The notes: generated by a model not told the origin, from the letters alone. Counted from the first letter of the stretch, positions 16,165 to 25,687 are shown. The stretch is 64,000 bases of DNA from Pseudonocardia autotrophica (GCF_003945385.1 NZ_AP018920.1:6324001-6388000); one strand, 5' to 3'. Translations and numbers: made by a program.

Positions 16165-18075
16165 ATGACCACCAGCGACACTCCTGTCGAGGCACGTGAC
16201 TCCGGAGACGCGCAGGGCTCGAGAGTCGTGCAACGCGATCGGGTGGTGATCCGGTTCGCGGGCGACTCCGGTGACGGCATGCAGCTCACCGGTGACCGGT
16301 TCACCTCGGAGACGGCGAACTTCGGTAACGACCTGTCGACGCTGCCGAACTTCCCTGCCGAGATCCGGGCTCCTGCCGGGACGTTGCCGGGGGTGTCGTC
16401 GTTCCAGCTGCACTTCGCGAACTACGACATCCTGACCCCGGGTGACCGCCCGGACGTGCTGGTCGCGATGAACCCGGCAGCGTTGAAGGCGAACATCGCC
16501 GATCTGCCCCCGGGCGGGGTGTTGATCGTGAACACCGACGAGTTCACCAAGCGCAACCTGACCAAGGTCGGTTACGACGCGAACCCGCTCGAGGACGACT
16601 CCCTGGAGGCCTACGCCACCCACGGTGTCGCGATGGCGACCCTGACCCGGGGTGCGCTGGAGGAGACGGGGCTGTCGAAGAAGGACGCCGAGCGGGCGAA
16701 GAACATGTTCGCCCTCGGGTTGTTGTCGTGGATGTATCACCGGCCCTCGGAGTCGACCGAGCGGTTCCTGCGCGAGAAGTTCGCCAAGCGCCCCGACATC
16801 GCCGAGGCCAACGTGCTGGCGTTCCGGGCGGGGCACGCCTACGGCGAGACGACCGAGGCGTTCGCGGTCACCTACGAGGTCGCCCCCGCCCAGCTGGCGC
16901 CGGGCACCTACCGTCAGATCACCGGGAACGTGGCGCTGGCCTACGGGATCGTCGCCGCCGGACAGTCCACCGGGCTGCCGGTGTTCCTGGGTACCTACCC
17001 GATCACCCCGGCCTCGGACGTGCTGCACGAGCTGTCCAAGCACAAGGCGTTCGGGGTGACCACCTTCCAGGCCGAGGACGAGATCTCCGGTGTCGGTGCC
17101 GCCCTGGGGGCGTCGTTCGGCGGCTCGCTCGGGGTGACCACCACCAGCGGTCCGGGGGTGGCGCTCAAGGCCGAGACGGTCGGGCTGGCGGTGGCTCTGG
17201 AGCTGCCGCTGCTGGTGATCGACGTGCAGCGCGGTGGCCCCTCGACCGGGTTGCCGACCAAGACCGAGCAGGCCGACCTGCTGCAGGCCCTGCACGGGCG
17301 CAACGGTGAGGCGCCGCTGCCGGTGATCGCCCCGGCCACGCCGGGTGACTGTTTCTCCGCGGCGGTCGAGGCTGCCGCGATCGCGGTGCGCTACCGGACC
17401 CCGGTGATGCTGCTGTCGGACGGTGCGCTGGCCAACGGCTCCGAGCCGTGGCGCATCCCGGACGCCGAGTCGCTGCCCACGGTCGATCCCGGTTTCGCGA
17501 CCGAGCCGAACGCCCCCGACGGGTCGGGCGAGTTCTGGCCGTATCTGCGTGATCCCGAGACCCTGGCCCGGCCGTGGGCGATCCCCGGCACCGCGGGGCT
17601 GGAACACCGCGTGGGTGGGCTGGAGAAGGCCGACGGGCGCGGCTCGATCTCCTACGACCCGGACAACCACGACCGGATGGTGCGGCTGCGTCAGGCCAAG
17701 ATCGACGGCATCGAGGTCCCCGACCTGACCGTCGACGACCCCGACGGCAACGCCGAGGTACTGGTCATCGGGTGGGGCTCGACCTACGGCCCGATCAACG
17801 CCGCCGCCCGGCGCGTGCGCAAGCTCGGCCACCCGGTCGCCACCGCGCACCTGCGCAACCTGAACCCGATGCCGGCCAACCTCGGCGAGATCCTGGGCTC
17901 GTACCGCACGGTGCTCTGCCCCGAGATGAACCTCGGCCAGCTCGCCATGCTGCTGCGCGCCCGCCACCTGGTCGACGTCAAGTCCTACACCAAGGTCGCC
18001 GGGCTGCCCTTCGGCGCCGAGGAACTCCAGGACGTGTTCCTCGACCACCTCACCGGACTGGAGGCCCACGCATGA
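16165..18075 (+). CDS. korA: 2-oxoglutarate:ferredoxin oxidoreductase, alpha subunit (gamma-alpha fusion)
   Basis: This 636-residue subunit belongs to the CoA-dependent enzyme that converts 2-oxoglutarate to succinyl-CoA with reduction of ferredoxin. Residues ~20-190 are the gamma (POR-gamma) domain (GDSGDGMQLTGDRF). From ~245 comes the alpha domain with YPITPASD at ~276, TTSGPGVALKAE and the CoA-binding region, and a C-terminal transketolase-like domain. The stop overlaps korB by four bases. The pair matches the mycobacterial KorAB type, which lets the TCA cycle run without the 2-oxoglutarate dehydrogenase complex. No ferredoxin gene is adjacent. The 127-base upstream region ends with no strong ribosome site. 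Confidence 0.95.
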   Translation: MTTSDTPVEARDSGDAQGSRVVQRDRVVIRFAGDSGDGMQLTGDRFTSETANFGNDLSTLPNFPAEIRAPAGTLPGVSSFQLHFANYDILTPGDRPDVLVAMNPAALKANIADLPPGGVLIVNTDEFTKRNLTKVGYDANPLEDDSLEAYATHGVAMATLTRGALEETGLSKKDAERAKNMFALGLLSWMYHRPSESTERFLREKFAKRPDIAEANVLAFRAGHAYGETTEAFAVTYEVAPAQLAPGTYRQITGNVALAYGIVAAGQSTGLPVFLGTYPITPASDVLHELSKHKAFGVTTFQAEDEISGVGAALGASFGGSLGVTTTSGPGVALKAETVGLAVALELPLLVIDVQRGGPSTGLPTKTEQADLLQALHGRNGEAPLPVIAPATPGDCFSAAVEAAAIAVRYRTPVMLLSDGALANGSEPWRIPDAESLPTVDPGFATEPNAPDGSGEFWPYLRDPETLARPWAIPGTAGLEHRVGGLEKADGRGSISYDPDNHDRMVRLRQAKIDGIEVPDLTVDDPDGNAEVLVIGWGSTYGPINAAARRVRKLGHPVATAHLRNLNPMPANLGEILGSYRTVLCPEMNLGQLAMLLRARHLVDVKSYTKVAGLPFGAEELQDVFLDHLTGLEAHA

Positions 18076-19139
18076 GCACCGATCTCGGTCTCCCCTCGAT
18101 CGGCGGGCTCGACGGCGTCCCCACCACCGACGCCAAGCAGACCGCCAAGGACTACACCTCCGACCAGGAGGTCCGCTGGTGCCCGGGCTGCGGCGACTAC
18201 GCCGTGCTCGCCGCCGTCCGCCAGTTCCTGCCCACCCTGGGCATCCGCCGCGAGAACACCGTGTTCGTCTCCGGCATCGGCTGCTCCAGCCGCTTCCCCT
18301 ACTACCTCAACACCTACGGGATGCACTCCATCCACGGCCGCGCACCCACCATCGCCACCGGCCTGGCCACCAGCCGCGAAGACCTCTCGGTCTGGGTCGT
18401 CACCGGCGACGGCGACGCCCTGTCCATCGGCGGCAACCACCTCATCCACGCCCTGCGCCGCAACGTCAACATCAAGATCCTGCTGTTCAACAACCGGATC
18501 TACGGCCTCACCAAGGGCCAATACAGCCCCACCAGCGAGGTCGGCAAGGTCACCAAGTCCACCCCCATGGGCTCGGTCGACCACCCCTTCAACCCCATCT
18601 CGCTCGCGCTCGGCGCCGAGGCGAGCTTCGTCGGACGCGCCCTGGACTCCGACCGCAAGGGCCTCACCGCGGTCCTGTCCGCCGCCGCAGCACACCGCGG
18701 CTCGGCACTGGTCGAAATCTTCCAGGACTGCCCCATCTTCAACGACGGCAGCTTCGACGTGCTCCGCAAACCCGACACCCGAGAACAACGCGTCGTCCCC
18801 GTCACCCACGGCGAACCCATCCGCTTCGGCCCCGCCGGCGACGACGGCCTGGGCACCCACGCCGTCATCCAGGACGGATTCGGCCTCGCCGTCGTCGAAG
18901 CCGCAACGGTCGACCCCACCCGGATCGTCACCCACGACGCGACCGACCACGAACTCGCCTTCGCACTGTCCCGGCTCTCCGACCAAGACCTCACCCACAC
19001 CGTCACCGGGATCTTCCGCAACGCCCCCCGCACCACCTACGACGACGCCGCCCGCGCCCAGGTCCAGCACGCCAAGCAGACCGGCAACGCCGACCTGCAG
19101 ACCCTGCTCAACGGCCGCGACACCTGGACGATCCTCTGA
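18072..19139 (+). CDS. korB: 2-oxoglutarate:ferredoxin oxidoreductase, beta subunit
   Basis: This 355-residue subunit binds thiamine diphosphate and an iron-sulfur cluster. Cluster ligands are Cys37 and Cys40 (WCPGCGDY) and Cys71 (GIGCSS); the ThDP/magnesium motif is GDGDALSIGGNH from about 112. FNNRIYGLTKGQYSP follows, a KorB hallmark. The ATG at 18072 overlaps the korA stop (ATGA), so equal amounts are expected. A 13-bp stem terminator follows 14 bases after the stop, so the operon is just these two genes. Confidence 0.96.
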   Translation: MSTDLGLPSIGGLDGVPTTDAKQTAKDYTSDQEVRWCPGCGDYAVLAAVRQFLPTLGIRRENTVFVSGIGCSSRFPYYLNTYGMHSIHGRAPTIATGLATSREDLSVWVVTGDGDALSIGGNHLIHALRRNVNIKILLFNNRIYGLTKGQYSPTSEVGKVTKSTPMGSVDHPFNPISLALGAEASFVGRALDSDRKGLTAVLSAAAAHRGSALVEIFQDCPIFNDGSFDVLRKPDTREQRVVPVTHGEPIRFGPAGDDGLGTHAVIQDGFGLAVVEAATVDPTRIVTHDATDHELAFALSRLSDQDLTHTVTGIFRNAPRTTYDDAARAQVQHAKQTGNADLQTLLNGRDTWTIL

Positions 19140-19153
19140 CCGATCCCGCGATG

Positions 19154-19182
19154 CGGCCCCGGCGCGATCCGCGCCGGGGCCG
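19154..19182 (+). terminator. Strong hairpin after korAB
   Basis: CGGCCCCGGCGCG (19154-19166) pairs exactly with CGCGCCGGGGCCG (19170-19182) around a three-base ATC loop. TTCGTG follows rather than a T-run. Position 14 bases after the korB stop supports a terminator. Confidence 0.8.
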
Positions 19183-19223
19183 TTCGTGTCCGCCGGAGGG
19201 CTCGGAGGGACGGTGGCGGCGCC

Positions 19224-20342
19224 TCAGCGCGCGCCGGGCCGCTCGTGCCAGGCGATGAACCCGGCCGCCCGCGCCCCGGACTCGTTCTCGAAGTAGAGGT
19301 CGGCGCGCGTCCGCACGTAGTACGGCGACTCGGTGGTGTGGAACCGGCGGGACCCGCTGTGCACCTTCACCGGATGGCTCGTGGGCGGCTCGGAGCCGTC
19401 CTCGGGTGCCAGGATCGATCCCAGGTACGGGCCCGGCCGCACGCCCTCGGGCAGCGGCGCCGAGGCCGCGGCGGGCCCGATCAGCCGCGCGTCCAGCGCG
19501 GCGAGCGCCGAGCCGCCGGTGGAGCCCTGCGGGGCCGGCCGCGCGGAGCGGAACGCCGCCAGTGGTTCCGGCGGCCCGGTCTGCGCGGGCAGCACCGGTT
19601 CCGGGAGCGGCTCGGGCTCGACGTCGGCACGCAGCGCGTGCCGTCCGGCGGGTTCGTCGTCGTCGGCCGAGGCGTGCTGCTGCTCGGGCACGGCCGGTCC
19701 GGGATCGTCGGCGGCATCGGCATCGGCGTCGGCGGCCGAGGAATGCTGCTGCTCGGGGACGACCGGCCCGGGATCGTCCGACGAGCGGGGCTGTGGCACC
19801 GGCGACGGCTCGTCGGGCGAGCCGGGACCGTCGCCGACGGCACCGTCCGGCGAGGCCCGGCCAGGCCCCGGCTCGGGTCCGGGATCAGGCTCCGGTTCCT
19901 GCTCGGGTCCGGGATCGGACTCGGTCCGGCCGGCGTCCGGCGATGGGGTGTGCGCCCCGGCGGCCGCGGCGGCGGGATCAACCGGTGTCGCGGTGTCGAA
20001 CAGGCCGGGTGCCGGCTCGGCCGCTGCCTCCCGCAGCTCCGGTGCGTCCGACGTCCCGGGCGCCCCGGGTGCCTCCGCGGTCCTGGGTGCCTCGGGCGTT
20101 TCCGCAGTCCCCGGTGCCCCGGGTGCGTCCGCGGTCCCCGGTGCCCCGGGTGTCCCCACGGTCCCCCGTGCCCCGGGTGCGTCCGAAGCCTCCGGTGCCG
20201 CAGCTGTCCCCGGCGCCGCAGCTGCCGCCGTGGCTCCGCCGGTGTCCTCGGCGGTGCCGCCGTTGCTGCGCGCCCGGACCACCAGCAGCCCGACCACCAC
20301 GAGCACGACGACGATCGCGAGCAGTGCCCACATCCAGCCCAT
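19224..20342 (-). CDS. sunset-domain membrane protein (ArfC-like ending) with long repeat linker
   Basis: This 372-residue protein has an N-terminal membrane helix at about 3-23 (ALLAIVVVLVVVGLLVV). A ~290-residue disordered Pro/Ala/Glu/Asp linker follows, with 9-residue repeats (APGAPGTAD type) and a doubled DPGPxVPEQQH segment. The compact C-terminal domain at about 325-368 contains VKVHSGSRRFHTTESPYYVRT and DLYFENESGARAAGF. That ending fits the sunset domain found after ArfC in actinobacteria, usually written SPYY..T.A..WF..E..A..AGF. Function is unknown; membrane tethering of a small binding domain is likely. A perfect palindrome lies 16 bases before its ATG. Confidence 0.75.
   Translation of the reverse strand: MGWMWALLAIVVVLVVVGLLVVRARSNGGTAEDTGGATAAAAAPGTAAAPEASDAPGARGTVGTPGAPGTADAPGAPGTAETPEAPRTAEAPGAPGTSDAPELREAAAEPAPGLFDTATPVDPAAAAAGAHTPSPDAGRTESDPGPEQEPEPDPGPEPGPGRASPDGAVGDGPGSPDEPSPVPQPRSSDDPGPVVPEQQHSSAADADADAADDPGPAVPEQQHASADDDEPAGRHALRADVEPEPLPEPVLPAQTGPPEPLAAFRSARPAPQGSTGGSALAALDARLIGPAAASAPLPEGVRPGPYLGSILAPEDGSEPPTSHPVKVHSGSRRFHTTESPYYVRTRADLYFENESGARAAGFIAWHERPGAR
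20045..20206. repeat. Six 27-bp minisatellite units within a coding region
   Basis: Six adjacent 27-base units (starting at 20045, 20072, 20099, 20126, 20153 and 20180) share the core GGTGCCCCGGGTG. They encode nine-residue APGAPGTAD-like repeats in the linker of the sunset-domain protein. The units differ at several positions. In-frame copy-number change would lengthen or shorten the linker. Confidence 0.85.
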
Positions 20343-20357
20343 GACCGGACCTCCGTC

Positions 20358-20378
20358 CGCCAGGGAGCCTCCCTGGCG
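20358..20378. promoter_or_regulatory. Perfect inverted repeat between sunset-protein gene and rarD
   Basis: CGCCAGGGA (20358-20366) and its exact complement TCCCTGGCG (20370-20378) flank GCC. On the minus strand the hairpin ends one base before the GACGGAGG ribosome site of the sunset-domain gene, so it may act as an operator for either divergent gene or as an RNA hairpin near that ribosome site. Confidence 0.5.
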
Positions 20379-20481
20379 CAGTGGTTGGTATCACGGATCG
20401 TGCACGCCGTCATCGCGGTCGTGCGTCTCCATGCCCTTGCTGGATCATGGTGCCTGTGTCGGGCGACGGAGCGGTAACGAG

Positions 20482-21417
20482 ATGAGCACGCATTCGCCCG
20501 AACGAACCACCCCCGGTCGGGACGAGCTGGACCGGACAGGCCTGGCCGCCGGCGTCGGCGCGTACGTGCTGTGGGGCATGTTCCCGGCGTTCTGGCCGCT
20601 GCTCGATCCGGCCGCGCCGGTCGAGGTGCTCGCCCATCGGATCGTGTGGACGACGGTGCTGATGGCCGCCGTGCTCACGGTGCTGCGCGGCTGGCGGCAC
20701 CTGCGGGGGCTCGACCTGCGGGGCTGGCTCGCCACCTGCGCCGCCGCGGTCCTCATCGCGGTGAACTGGGGGCTGTTCATCTGGGGCGTGTCGGTCGGCC
20801 GGGTCGTGGAGGTGGCGCTCGGCTATTACATGACCCCGCTGGTGGGGGTGCTGCTGGGCGTCGTCGTGCTGCGGGAACGGCTCCGGGTCGCGCAGTGGGT
20901 CGCGCTGTCACTGGCCGCGGTCGCCGTGCTGGTCATCGGGATCGGGGCGGGTTCGCCGCCCTGGCTGTCGATGGCGCTGGCCTGTTCGTTCGGGACCTAC
21001 GGCCTGCTGAAGGCGACGGTGCGGCTGCCGGCGGCGGCCAGCCTCACCGCCGAGGGCCTGGTCCTCGTGCTCCCGGCCGCGGTGTTCCTGCTGGTGCTGG
21101 AGAGCTCCGGCGCGGGGACGTTCCTCGATCTGGGCCCCTGGCACCTGCTGCTGATGCTGTCGGCGGGCCCGGCCACGGCGCTGCCGTTGCTGCTCTACGG
21201 CGCGTCCGCGCGCCGGATCCCGCTCAGCACGCTGGGCGTGCTGCTCTACATCAATCCGACCCTGCAGTTCCTCTGGGGCGTGCTCGCCGTCGGCGAGGAC
21301 ATGCCCACGGCCCGCTGGATCGGCTTCGCACTGGTCTGGATCGCGCTGGCGCTGTTCACCGTCGACCTGGTGCGGCGGGCCCGCCGCGCGGCTCAGCCGG
21401 TGCGTTCGACGGTGTAG
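20482..21417 (+). CDS. rarD: RarD-type EamA/DMT transporter
   Basis: This 311-residue inner-membrane protein of about ten helices belongs to the drug/metabolite transporter superfamily. RarD features are present: GVGAYVLWGMFPAFWPLL at about 24-41, VLAHRIVWT, and NWGLFIWGVSVGRVVEVALGYYMTPL. The family is named from chloramphenicol sensitivity and its true substrate is uncertain. ATG 20482 is chosen by fit with the family; it is preceded by GGTAACGAG. Its 3' end overlaps the polyprenyl synthase gene by 25 bases, tail to tail. Confidence 0.92.
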   Translation: MSTHSPERTTPGRDELDRTGLAAGVGAYVLWGMFPAFWPLLDPAAPVEVLAHRIVWTTVLMAAVLTVLRGWRHLRGLDLRGWLATCAAAVLIAVNWGLFIWGVSVGRVVEVALGYYMTPLVGVLLGVVVLRERLRVAQWVALSLAAVAVLVIGIGAGSPPWLSMALACSFGTYGLLKATVRLPAAASLTAEGLVLVLPAAVFLLVLESSGAGTFLDLGPWHLLLMLSAGPATALPLLLYGASARRIPLSTLGVLLYINPTLQFLWGVLAVGEDMPTARWIGFALVWIALALFTVDLVRRARRAAQPVRSTV

Positions 21418-22406
21418 TCGGTCAGCGTCCGCAGCGCGTCGATCGCGGAGCAGGCCGGCAGCACCGCGAGCTCGGCGCGCGCCCGGTCGGCGTACCCGGC
21501 GACCGTCTCCCGCGCCTTCACCAGCGCCTGCCCGGAGCGCAGGAGCTCCAGCGCCTCCGCGACCTCACCGTCGTCGGTGATCGGCGCGGCCAGCAGCCGG
21601 CGGAGCCTGCGCGACGACGGCGAGTCGTCGCCGTCGCGCAGCGCGTACAGCATCGGCAGCGTGTGCACGCCCTCCCGCAGGTCGGTCCCCGGGGTCTTGC
21701 CGGAGTCGTCCGCCGGGCTGGCGATGTCGATGATGTCGTCGGAGATCTGAAAGGCGGTGCCGATCAGGTCACCGAACCGGCGCAGCGCCTCCACGTGCTC
21801 CTCGGGGGCCAGCGAGAACATCCCGCCGTAGCGGCCCGAGGTCGCGATCAGCGATCCGGTCTTCTCCCCCACCACCCGCAGATAGTGCTCGACCGGGTCG
21901 TCGGACGCCTTCGGGCCGCGGGTCTCCCGCATCTGCCCGGTCACCAGCTGGGCGAACGTCTCGGCGATGATCCGGACCGCGTCCGGGCCGAGATCGGCGA
22001 CCAGCCGCGACGCGTGCGCGAACAGGAAGTCCCCGGTGAGGATCGCGACCGAGTTGTCCCAGCGGGAGTTGGCCGACTCCGCGCCGCGGCGCATCGCGGC
22101 CTCGTCCATCACGTCGTCGTGGTACAGCGTCGCCAGGTGGATGAGCTCCACCACAGCCGCCGCCGTGATCACCTCGTCGCGCTCCGGATGCGGCCCCACC
22201 TGGGCCGCGAGCAGCGTGAACAGCGGCCGGAACCGCTTCCCACCCGCCTCGATCAGGTGCAACGAGGTCTCGGTGACGAACTCGTAGTCGCTGTGCACCT
22301 CGCGGCGCAGCAGGTCCTCGACCCGCTTCAGCCCGTCGGCCGTGGCCTCGGCCAGGATCGGATCGGCCATCCGGACCCCGGCCACACTCTGTGTCTCCAC
22401 CCCCAC
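21393..22406 (-). CDS. long-chain polyprenyl diphosphate synthase (menaquinone side chain)
   Basis: This all-trans prenyltransferase of 337 residues adds isopentenyl units to make the menaquinone tail. The two aspartate-rich motifs are complete: DDVMD at about 97-101 and DDIID at about 223-227, with GGKRFRP at 55-61. Length and the residues before the first motif (LIHLATLYHDD) fit heptaprenyl/octaprenyl-type synthases, resembling mycobacterial GrcC. The exact chain length cannot be read. GTG 22406 begins 12 bases after the nuoN stop, so this gene is probably the last of the nuo operon; an ATG 12 codons on is an alternative start. Confidence 0.9.
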   Translation of the reverse strand: MGVETQSVAGVRMADPILAEATADGLKRVEDLLRREVHSDYEFVTETSLHLIEAGGKRFRPLFTLLAAQVGPHPERDEVITAAAVVELIHLATLYHDDVMDEAAMRRGAESANSRWDNSVAILTGDFLFAHASRLVADLGPDAVRIIAETFAQLVTGQMRETRGPKASDDPVEHYLRVVGEKTGSLIATSGRYGGMFSLAPEEHVEALRRFGDLIGTAFQISDDIIDIASPADDSGKTPGTDLREGVHTLPMLYALRDGDDSPSSRRLRRLLAAPITDDGEVAEALELLRSGQALVKARETVAGYADRARAELAVLPACSAIDALRTLTDYTVERTG

Positions 22407-22418
22407 AGCGTACGAACG

Positions 22419-24047
22419 TCAGCCGATGAACGCGCCGGCGGCGGCCCATTCGAGGACGGGTGTGGGAAGAATCCCGAGTACGAGCGTCGCCAGGGTGCCC
22501 AGTGTGATGGCCACCGTGGTGAACGCGCCCGGGACGACGACCGTCGGGCCGTCCTCGGCGGGCTCGCTGAACCACATCAGCACGACCACCCGCAGGTAGA
22601 AGAACGCGGCGACCGCCGAGGCGACCAGCGCGATCACCACCAGCGGCACCATGCCGTCCGCGGCGGCCGCCGAGAACAACGCGAACTTGGCGGTGAAACC
22701 GCTGGTCAACGGGATACCGGCGAGCGCGAGCAGGAGGAACGTCATGATCCCCGCGGTGAGTGGCGAGCGCTTCGCCAGCCCGGCCCACGCCGACAGGTGG
22801 CTCGCCTCGCCGTCCGGTCCGCGGACCAGCGACACGACACCGAACACCGCGATCGTGGTGAAGCCGTATGCCACCAGGTAGAACAGCAGCCCGGCGGTGC
22901 CGTCCGGGGTGATCGCCATCGCGCCGAGCATCAGGAACCCGGCGTGCGCGATCGACGAGTACGCGATCATGCGCTTCACGTCGGTCTGGGTCAGGCCCAG
23001 CACGGCGCCGACGACCATCGAGACGATCGCCACCGCCCACAGCACCGGGCGCCACTCCCACACGGTGGAGCCGAACGCGACGTAGAGCACCCGGGCGATC
23101 GCGCCGAACGCGGCCACCTTGGTGCAGGCCGCCATGAACGCGGTGACCGGTGTCGGCGCGCCCTGGTAGACGTCCGGCGTCCAGGTGTGGAACGGCGCCA
23201 CCGAGCCCTTGAAGAGCAGCCCGACCAGCAGCAGCGCGAGGCCGGCGAACAGCAGCGTGTCCGAGGCCAGCGAGCCCGCGGCCGAATCCGAGATCTCGGA
23301 GAGCCGCACCGAGCCCGCGTAGCCGTAGAGCAGCGCGATCCCGTACAGGAAGAACGCCGAGCCGAAGGCACCCAGCAGGAAGTACTTGACGGCCGCCTCC
23401 TGGGAGAGCAGCCGTCGGCGGCGGGCGAGGCCGCAGAGCAGGTACAGCGGCAGCGACAGCACCTCGAGCGCGATGAACATCGTCAGCAGGTCGTTCGCCG
23501 CGACGAAGGCCATCATCCCGCCGAGCGCGAACAGCACGAACGGGAACGGCTCGGTCTGCATCGTCGGCGTCTGGTCCGGCGTGCCGTAGGAGCGGTCGAC
23601 GTGCTCCGCGGAGGACCCGCCGCCACCACCGGTGGCAGCGCTCGTCCCGTTGCCACCCGAGCGGGCCGCTGCCCGCTCGGCGGCGGAGGCGACGAACACC
23701 CCGCCGGGTTCGACCGAGCGGTCGGCGAGCAGCAGCAGGCTGGGGATCGTCAGCACGATCAGCGTGCCCCAGAGGAACAGCGCGGGTGCGTCCACCGCCA
23801 GCGCGGCACCGAAGGTCAGCACCGGCTCCGGGCTCGACAGGGCGTACCCGGCGAGCGCGACGAGCGCCGCGAGCAGCGTCAGCCCGGTGGTGAGCACCTG
23901 TACCGGCCAGCGCTGGTGGCGCGGCAGGAACGCCTCCAGCAGCACCGAGACGCACGCCCCGGCGAACACGATCCACAGCGGCGCCGACGCGGCCCAGTCG
24001 ATCGAGGGCATCTCGATCTGCGTCGGAACCTGGGAGGCGAAGCTCAT
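22419..24047 (-). CDS. nuoN: NADH-quinone oxidoreductase subunit N
   Basis: This 542-residue antiporter-like subunit of complex I pumps protons in the membrane arm. About 14 hydrophobic helices are visible, with conserved GSAFFLYGIALLYG and the Lys-bearing FKGSVAPFHTWTPDVYQGAP. An insertion of Ser/Gly-rich sequence (about residues 125-160, SGGNGTSAATGGGGGSS) between helices is unusual in length and specific to this lineage. ATG overlaps the nuoM stop by four bases. Last nuo gene, followed by the polyprenyl synthase. Confidence 0.97.
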   Translation of the reverse strand: MSFASQVPTQIEMPSIDWAASAPLWIVFAGACVSVLLEAFLPRHQRWPVQVLTTGLTLLAALVALAGYALSSPEPVLTFGAALAVDAPALFLWGTLIVLTIPSLLLLADRSVEPGGVFVASAAERAAARSGGNGTSAATGGGGGSSAEHVDRSYGTPDQTPTMQTEPFPFVLFALGGMMAFVAANDLLTMFIALEVLSLPLYLLCGLARRRRLLSQEAAVKYFLLGAFGSAFFLYGIALLYGYAGSVRLSEISDSAAGSLASDTLLFAGLALLLVGLLFKGSVAPFHTWTPDVYQGAPTPVTAFMAACTKVAAFGAIARVLYVAFGSTVWEWRPVLWAVAIVSMVVGAVLGLTQTDVKRMIAYSSIAHAGFLMLGAMAITPDGTAGLLFYLVAYGFTTIAVFGVVSLVRGPDGEASHLSAWAGLAKRSPLTAGIMTFLLLALAGIPLTSGFTAKFALFSAAAADGMVPLVVIALVASAVAAFFYLRVVVLMWFSEPAEDGPTVVVPGAFTTVAITLGTLATLVLGILPTPVLEWAAAGAFIG

Positions 24048-25687
24048 CGGACGATCCCTCCAGCGGGCACCGGGTCGGGCAGGCCGAGTTCGGCCATGGT
24101 CGCCGTCACCGACGGGTTGATCACGTCGAGCACCGGGGCCGGGTAGAAGCCGAGCACCACGATCACCACGATCAGCGGTGCGAGCAGCCCGATCTCACGG
24201 CGGCCCAGGTCGGGGAAGCCGGACTTCTTCCGGTCCGCGGCCACCCCCGGGTCCAGCATGGTGCCCGGGCCACCGGCGCCACCGCGCTCCAGCGCGGCGA
24301 TCACCGCGCTGCCGCGCACCGGCCCCTGCATCGTGCGCTGGTAGAACCACAGCACGTACAGCGCGGCGAAGATGATCCCGACGGTCGCGATGATCGTGAA
24401 CACCGGCCGGGTCGGGAACGAGCCGATCAGCACCAGGAACTCGGAGATGAACGCGTTCGTCCCCGGCAGCGCCAGCGAGCTCATCCCGGCCAGCAGCAGG
24501 CAGCCGGCCATCACCGGGGCGAGCTTCGCGACACCGCCGTAGTCGGCGATCAGGCGGGACCCGCCGCGGGCGATCAGCATGCCGACCATCAGGAACAGCA
24601 TCCCGGTGGAGAGCCCGTGGTTGACCATGTAGAGGGTGGCACCGGCGAACGCCTGGCTGGAGAACGCGAACACCCCGAGCGCGATGAAGCCGAAGTGCGC
24701 CACCGAGGTGTAGGCGACGAACCGGCCCATGTCGGTCTGGCCGACGGCGAGCAGCGCCGCGTAGATGACACCGGCGACCGCGAGCACCAGCACCAGCGGT
24801 GCCAGTACCTGGCTGGCCTGCGGGAACAGCGGCAGCAGGTAGCGCAGGAAGCCGTAGGTGCCGACCTTGTCGAGCACACCGACCAGCAGCACCGCGGCGA
24901 CGATCGGCGCCTCGGCACCGGCGTCGGGCAGCCAGGTGTGGAACGGGACCAGCGGGGCCTTGATCGCGAACGCGATGAAGAACCCGAGGAACAGCCAGAT
25001 CTGCACCGAGGTGGGTGTGTCGGCGGCGATCGCCTGCAGGTCCGCCCAGGTGAACGTGCCCCGGCCGAGCTGCTCGGCGCTCGTCACGTACAGCCCGATC
25101 AGCGAGGCGAGCATGATCAGCCCGCCGAGCAGCGAGTACAGGAAGAACTTGACCGCCGCGTACTGCCGTCGCGGACCGCCGAAGCGGCCGATCAGGAAGT
25201 ACATCGGGACCAGCATGGCCTCGAAGAACACGTAGAACAGGAACACGTCGGTCGCGGCGAACACCCCGACCAGCGTCGCCTGGGTCGCCAGCAGCAGGCC
25301 GAAGTAGCCGGCCACCGAGCGGCCCTCGGGCAGCTTCTCCGTCCAGGCGAACAGCAGCAGGATCGGCACCAGGAACGCGGTGAGCGCGATCAGCGCCAGC
25401 GAGATGCCGTCCACCCCGAACGCGATGTGCGTGCCGAAGGCCGGGATCCAGGGCGCCGAGAACTCGAACTGGAACCGGGTCCCGGCCTGTGCCGCCGGGA
25501 TGGAGTACAGCGACCACGCCACGACGACGAGCGCGAGCTCGACCAGAGCGGTCGCCATCGCGACCGCCTTGGCGGTCGCCGCGTTGTGCCGTACCGGGTA
25601 CAGCGCCAGGGCGCCGGCCAGCGGCACCAGGAGCAGGACGATCAGGAGCGGGTTTCCGCCGCTTCCCGGAACAATGGGGTCGATCAT
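24044..25687 (-). CDS. nuoM: NADH-quinone oxidoreductase subunit M
   Basis: This 547-residue antiporter-like membrane-arm subunit translocates protons. Fourteen or so helices are present. ARFGGPRRQYAAVKFFLYSLLGG and KAPLVPFHTWLPDAGAEAP carry the key lysine and proline of the channel. A C-terminal cytoplasmic tail with GPVRGSAVIAALERGG precedes the last helix. The ATG shares one base with the nuoL stop (TGATG), and its stop overlaps nuoN. Confidence 0.97.
   Translation of the reverse strand: MIDPIVPGSGGNPLLIVLLLVPLAGALALYPVRHNAATAKAVAMATALVELALVVVAWSLYSIPAAQAGTRFQFEFSAPWIPAFGTHIAFGVDGISLALIALTAFLVPILLLFAWTEKLPEGRSVAGYFGLLLATQATLVGVFAATDVFLFYVFFEAMLVPMYFLIGRFGGPRRQYAAVKFFLYSLLGGLIMLASLIGLYVTSAEQLGRGTFTWADLQAIAADTPTSVQIWLFLGFFIAFAIKAPLVPFHTWLPDAGAEAPIVAAVLLVGVLDKVGTYGFLRYLLPLFPQASQVLAPLVLVLAVAGVIYAALLAVGQTDMGRFVAYTSVAHFGFIALGVFAFSSQAFAGATLYMVNHGLSTGMLFLMVGMLIARGGSRLIADYGGVAKLAPVMAGCLLLAGMSSLALPGTNAFISEFLVLIGSFPTRPVFTIIATVGIIFAALYVLWFYQRTMQGPVRGSAVIAALERGGAGGPGTMLDPGVAADRKKSGFPDLGRREIGLLAPLIVVIVVLGFYPAPVLDVINPSVTATMAELGLPDPVPAGGIVR

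Noticed and set aside
20571..24146. Open plus-strand frame of 1191 codons across rarD, the polyprenyl synthase and nuoN
   Set aside because: It is out of frame with rarD and antisense to nuoN; no domain is seen and the composition is that of a shadow frame.
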